From contig CADBQS010000096.1 in NCBI GenBank assembly GCA_902796915.1, positions 1-37,983 of the forward strand: a stretch of 37,983 bases of DNA, read 5' to 3'. The position numbers and the translations under genes were made by a program. This DNA is from an uncultured Ruminococcus sp. (GTDB taxonomy: Bacteria; Bacillota; Clostridia; Oscillospirales; Acutalibacteraceae). Each line of letters starts with the position of its first letter. The first letter of the stretch is position 1. Positions 37,203 through 37,983 of this stretch are shown here, one piece after another. The notes beneath the pieces are model-generated. The model saw only the letters and a list, made by a program, of their open reading frames with translations. It was not told the origin of the DNA and did not search any database.

Positions 37203-37323
37203 ATTAAAGATATTTTTAATTTGTAGTATTAAATTCTGCTATTTTATTTATAATTCTAATTGGTCTTAATAAGATATATTTTAGTAAAAAATTTATAACA
37301 TAACAAATATATAAAAATACAAA

Positions 37324-37355
37324 AGCCCATTATCAAAATTTTTTGATAGTGGGCT
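37324..37355 (-). terminator. Strong hairpin with T tract on the minus strand
   Basis: AGCCCATTATC (37324-37334) pairs with GATAGTGGGCT (37345-37355) with one G-U pair, and the AAAATTTTTT between them extends the stem. The T-rich exit (TTTTGTATTTTTA) is on the minus strand. It would stop leftward transcripts from the recombinase remnant before they reach spo0A. Confidence 0.65.
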
Positions 37356-37419
37356 AAATGTTCAATATTACTAATTGAATCTACATTTTTGAATGAATAT
37401 TATCGAGGTGATGAAATCT

Positions 37420-37455
37420 ATGTTTTTTAGAAAATTAATAGAGATAGATATGTGA
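37420..37455 (+). other. Very short reading frame with good ribosome site, possibly a beheaded gene
   Basis: GAGGTGATG (37405-37413) leads to ATG 37420, which gives only 11 residues (MFFRKLIEIDM) before TGA. The good site and immediate stop, 40 bp before the GC-rich right end, suggest the start of a gene cut off by an insertion. It may equally be chance. The rest of 37203-37494 holds the hairpin at 37324-37355 and nothing else I can name. Confidence 0.25.
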
Positions 37456-37494
37456 ATTTTCCCTATCTAAATTAAAATGTATTATAATTTTCAA

Positions 37495-37932
37495 TTATCG
37501 CATTTCTTTGATAGCAGCCTGAGTCGTCAAAATTTGCAGGGGTATAATTATGTATTGGGACGAAAATTTCGCCCCTTTTTTGTGGTTGCCCTCCACATTC
37601 ATATCAATGTGAGAGTCGCCGCCGAAGCCACCACGAAGATACCATTTAAAGCACTCCTTTGAAACCTCAATTTTCTCAACAAAGGTTTCAATAACGCTTT
37701 CGTGGATATCGCCGTCGTTATCAAAGTTAGTGTATTGCTCCAAGGCATAGCGGAGAACGGTTATCTTGCTTTCGTAGTCGATTTCTTCCTCTTCGGTTTC
37801 TTCGACTACGGGTGTCAGCTCTTCCATTTCCGCTTTGAGCTTATCTATATGATTATCCACATCTGCACGAACTTCTTGTAAATCCTCACGGGTTATTGAT
37901 ATTGTCAAGAATAGTTGACACATTTTTCTCAA
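37495..37932 (-). pseudogene. C-terminal remnant of a large serine recombinase
   Basis: An open frame of 145 codons resembling the C-terminal coiled-coil region of mobile-element serine recombinases: an acidic helical stretch (REDLQEVRADVDNHIDKL... and ETEEEEIDYESK), then FVEKIEVSKECFKWYLRGG, which matches the 'F-x-x-x-I-x-V-x-x-x-x-x-W-Y-L' end of this family. The catalytic resolvase domain and DNA-binding parts are missing. In the remaining 50 bp to the window edge all frames contain stops. The region is visibly richer in G+C than the rest of the window and uses GC-rich codons, as expected for transferred DNA. The stop lies at the edge of the AT-rich native sequence. Confidence 0.55.
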
Positions 37933-37983
37933 GGGTATAACTAACTATACCGCTACATTCAAAGTCTCATAATACTGTTTCCG

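Noticed and set aside
37477..37662. Plus-strand frame at the right end
   Set aside because: It is antisense to the recombinase remnant and lacks a ribosome site.

Overview
The window is AT-rich (roughly 30% G+C by eye) and reads as chromosomal DNA of a Clostridia-class Firmicute, probably of the Oscillospirales/Eubacteriales type. The signs are Spo0A preceded by a DUF6514-like gene, HemZ next to RecJ/Rel/MBL genes, a TepA-type ClpP relative, a class B sortase, strong AGGAGG-type ribosome binding sites and frequent TTG/GTG starts. No rRNA, tRNA or CRISPR array was seen.

Layout: 1-531 holds an orphan, probably broken reading frame. 600-2640 is a NatAB-like ABC exporter operon with a near-consensus sigma-A promoter and a terminator. 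2659-10780 is a same-strand housekeeping run: tcdA, recJ, bifunctional rel, a metallo-beta-lactamase-fold hydrolase, hemZ and a uridine-kinase-like nucleoside kinase. It is followed by a coiled-coil/zinc-ribbon protein and a small unknown secreted protein. 11904-15141 carries cysteine desulfurase and thiI (tRNA 4-thiouridine and thiamine sulfur chemistry) and a class B sortase. 15278-18750 is a heterodimeric ABC exporter whose two halves show one degenerate and one complete ATP site.

18840-24560 is the accessory part. It holds a protein resembling the tube/LysM-adaptor protein of contractile injection systems, then a 956-residue unrecognised protein with a poly-aspartate run and an 8-copy 15-bp in-frame repeat, a stand-alone glutamate-cysteine ligase, and, on the minus strand, a Nif11-type RiPP precursor with its own consensus promoter and no modification enzymes nearby.

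24681-34911 returns to housekeeping genes: tepA-like, murA, walJ/yycJ-like, rlmH, uppP, ftsK/spoIIIE, a YgiQ-type radical SAM protein, a ComEC-like secreted MBL protein and DUF3006. 34940-37203 holds a small-multidrug-export-family membrane protein converging on an ECF transporter S component, then the DUF6514-like gene and spo0A. The Spo0A recognition helix lacks two arginines found in the Bacillus protein. The right end (about 37490-37983) is visibly more GC-rich and carries a serine-recombinase C-terminal remnant, suggesting a mobile-element scar.

The most novel candidates are the injection-system-like pair, the orphan Nif11 precursor and the divergent Spo0A. All functional calls come from reading motifs by eye; no database search was run.
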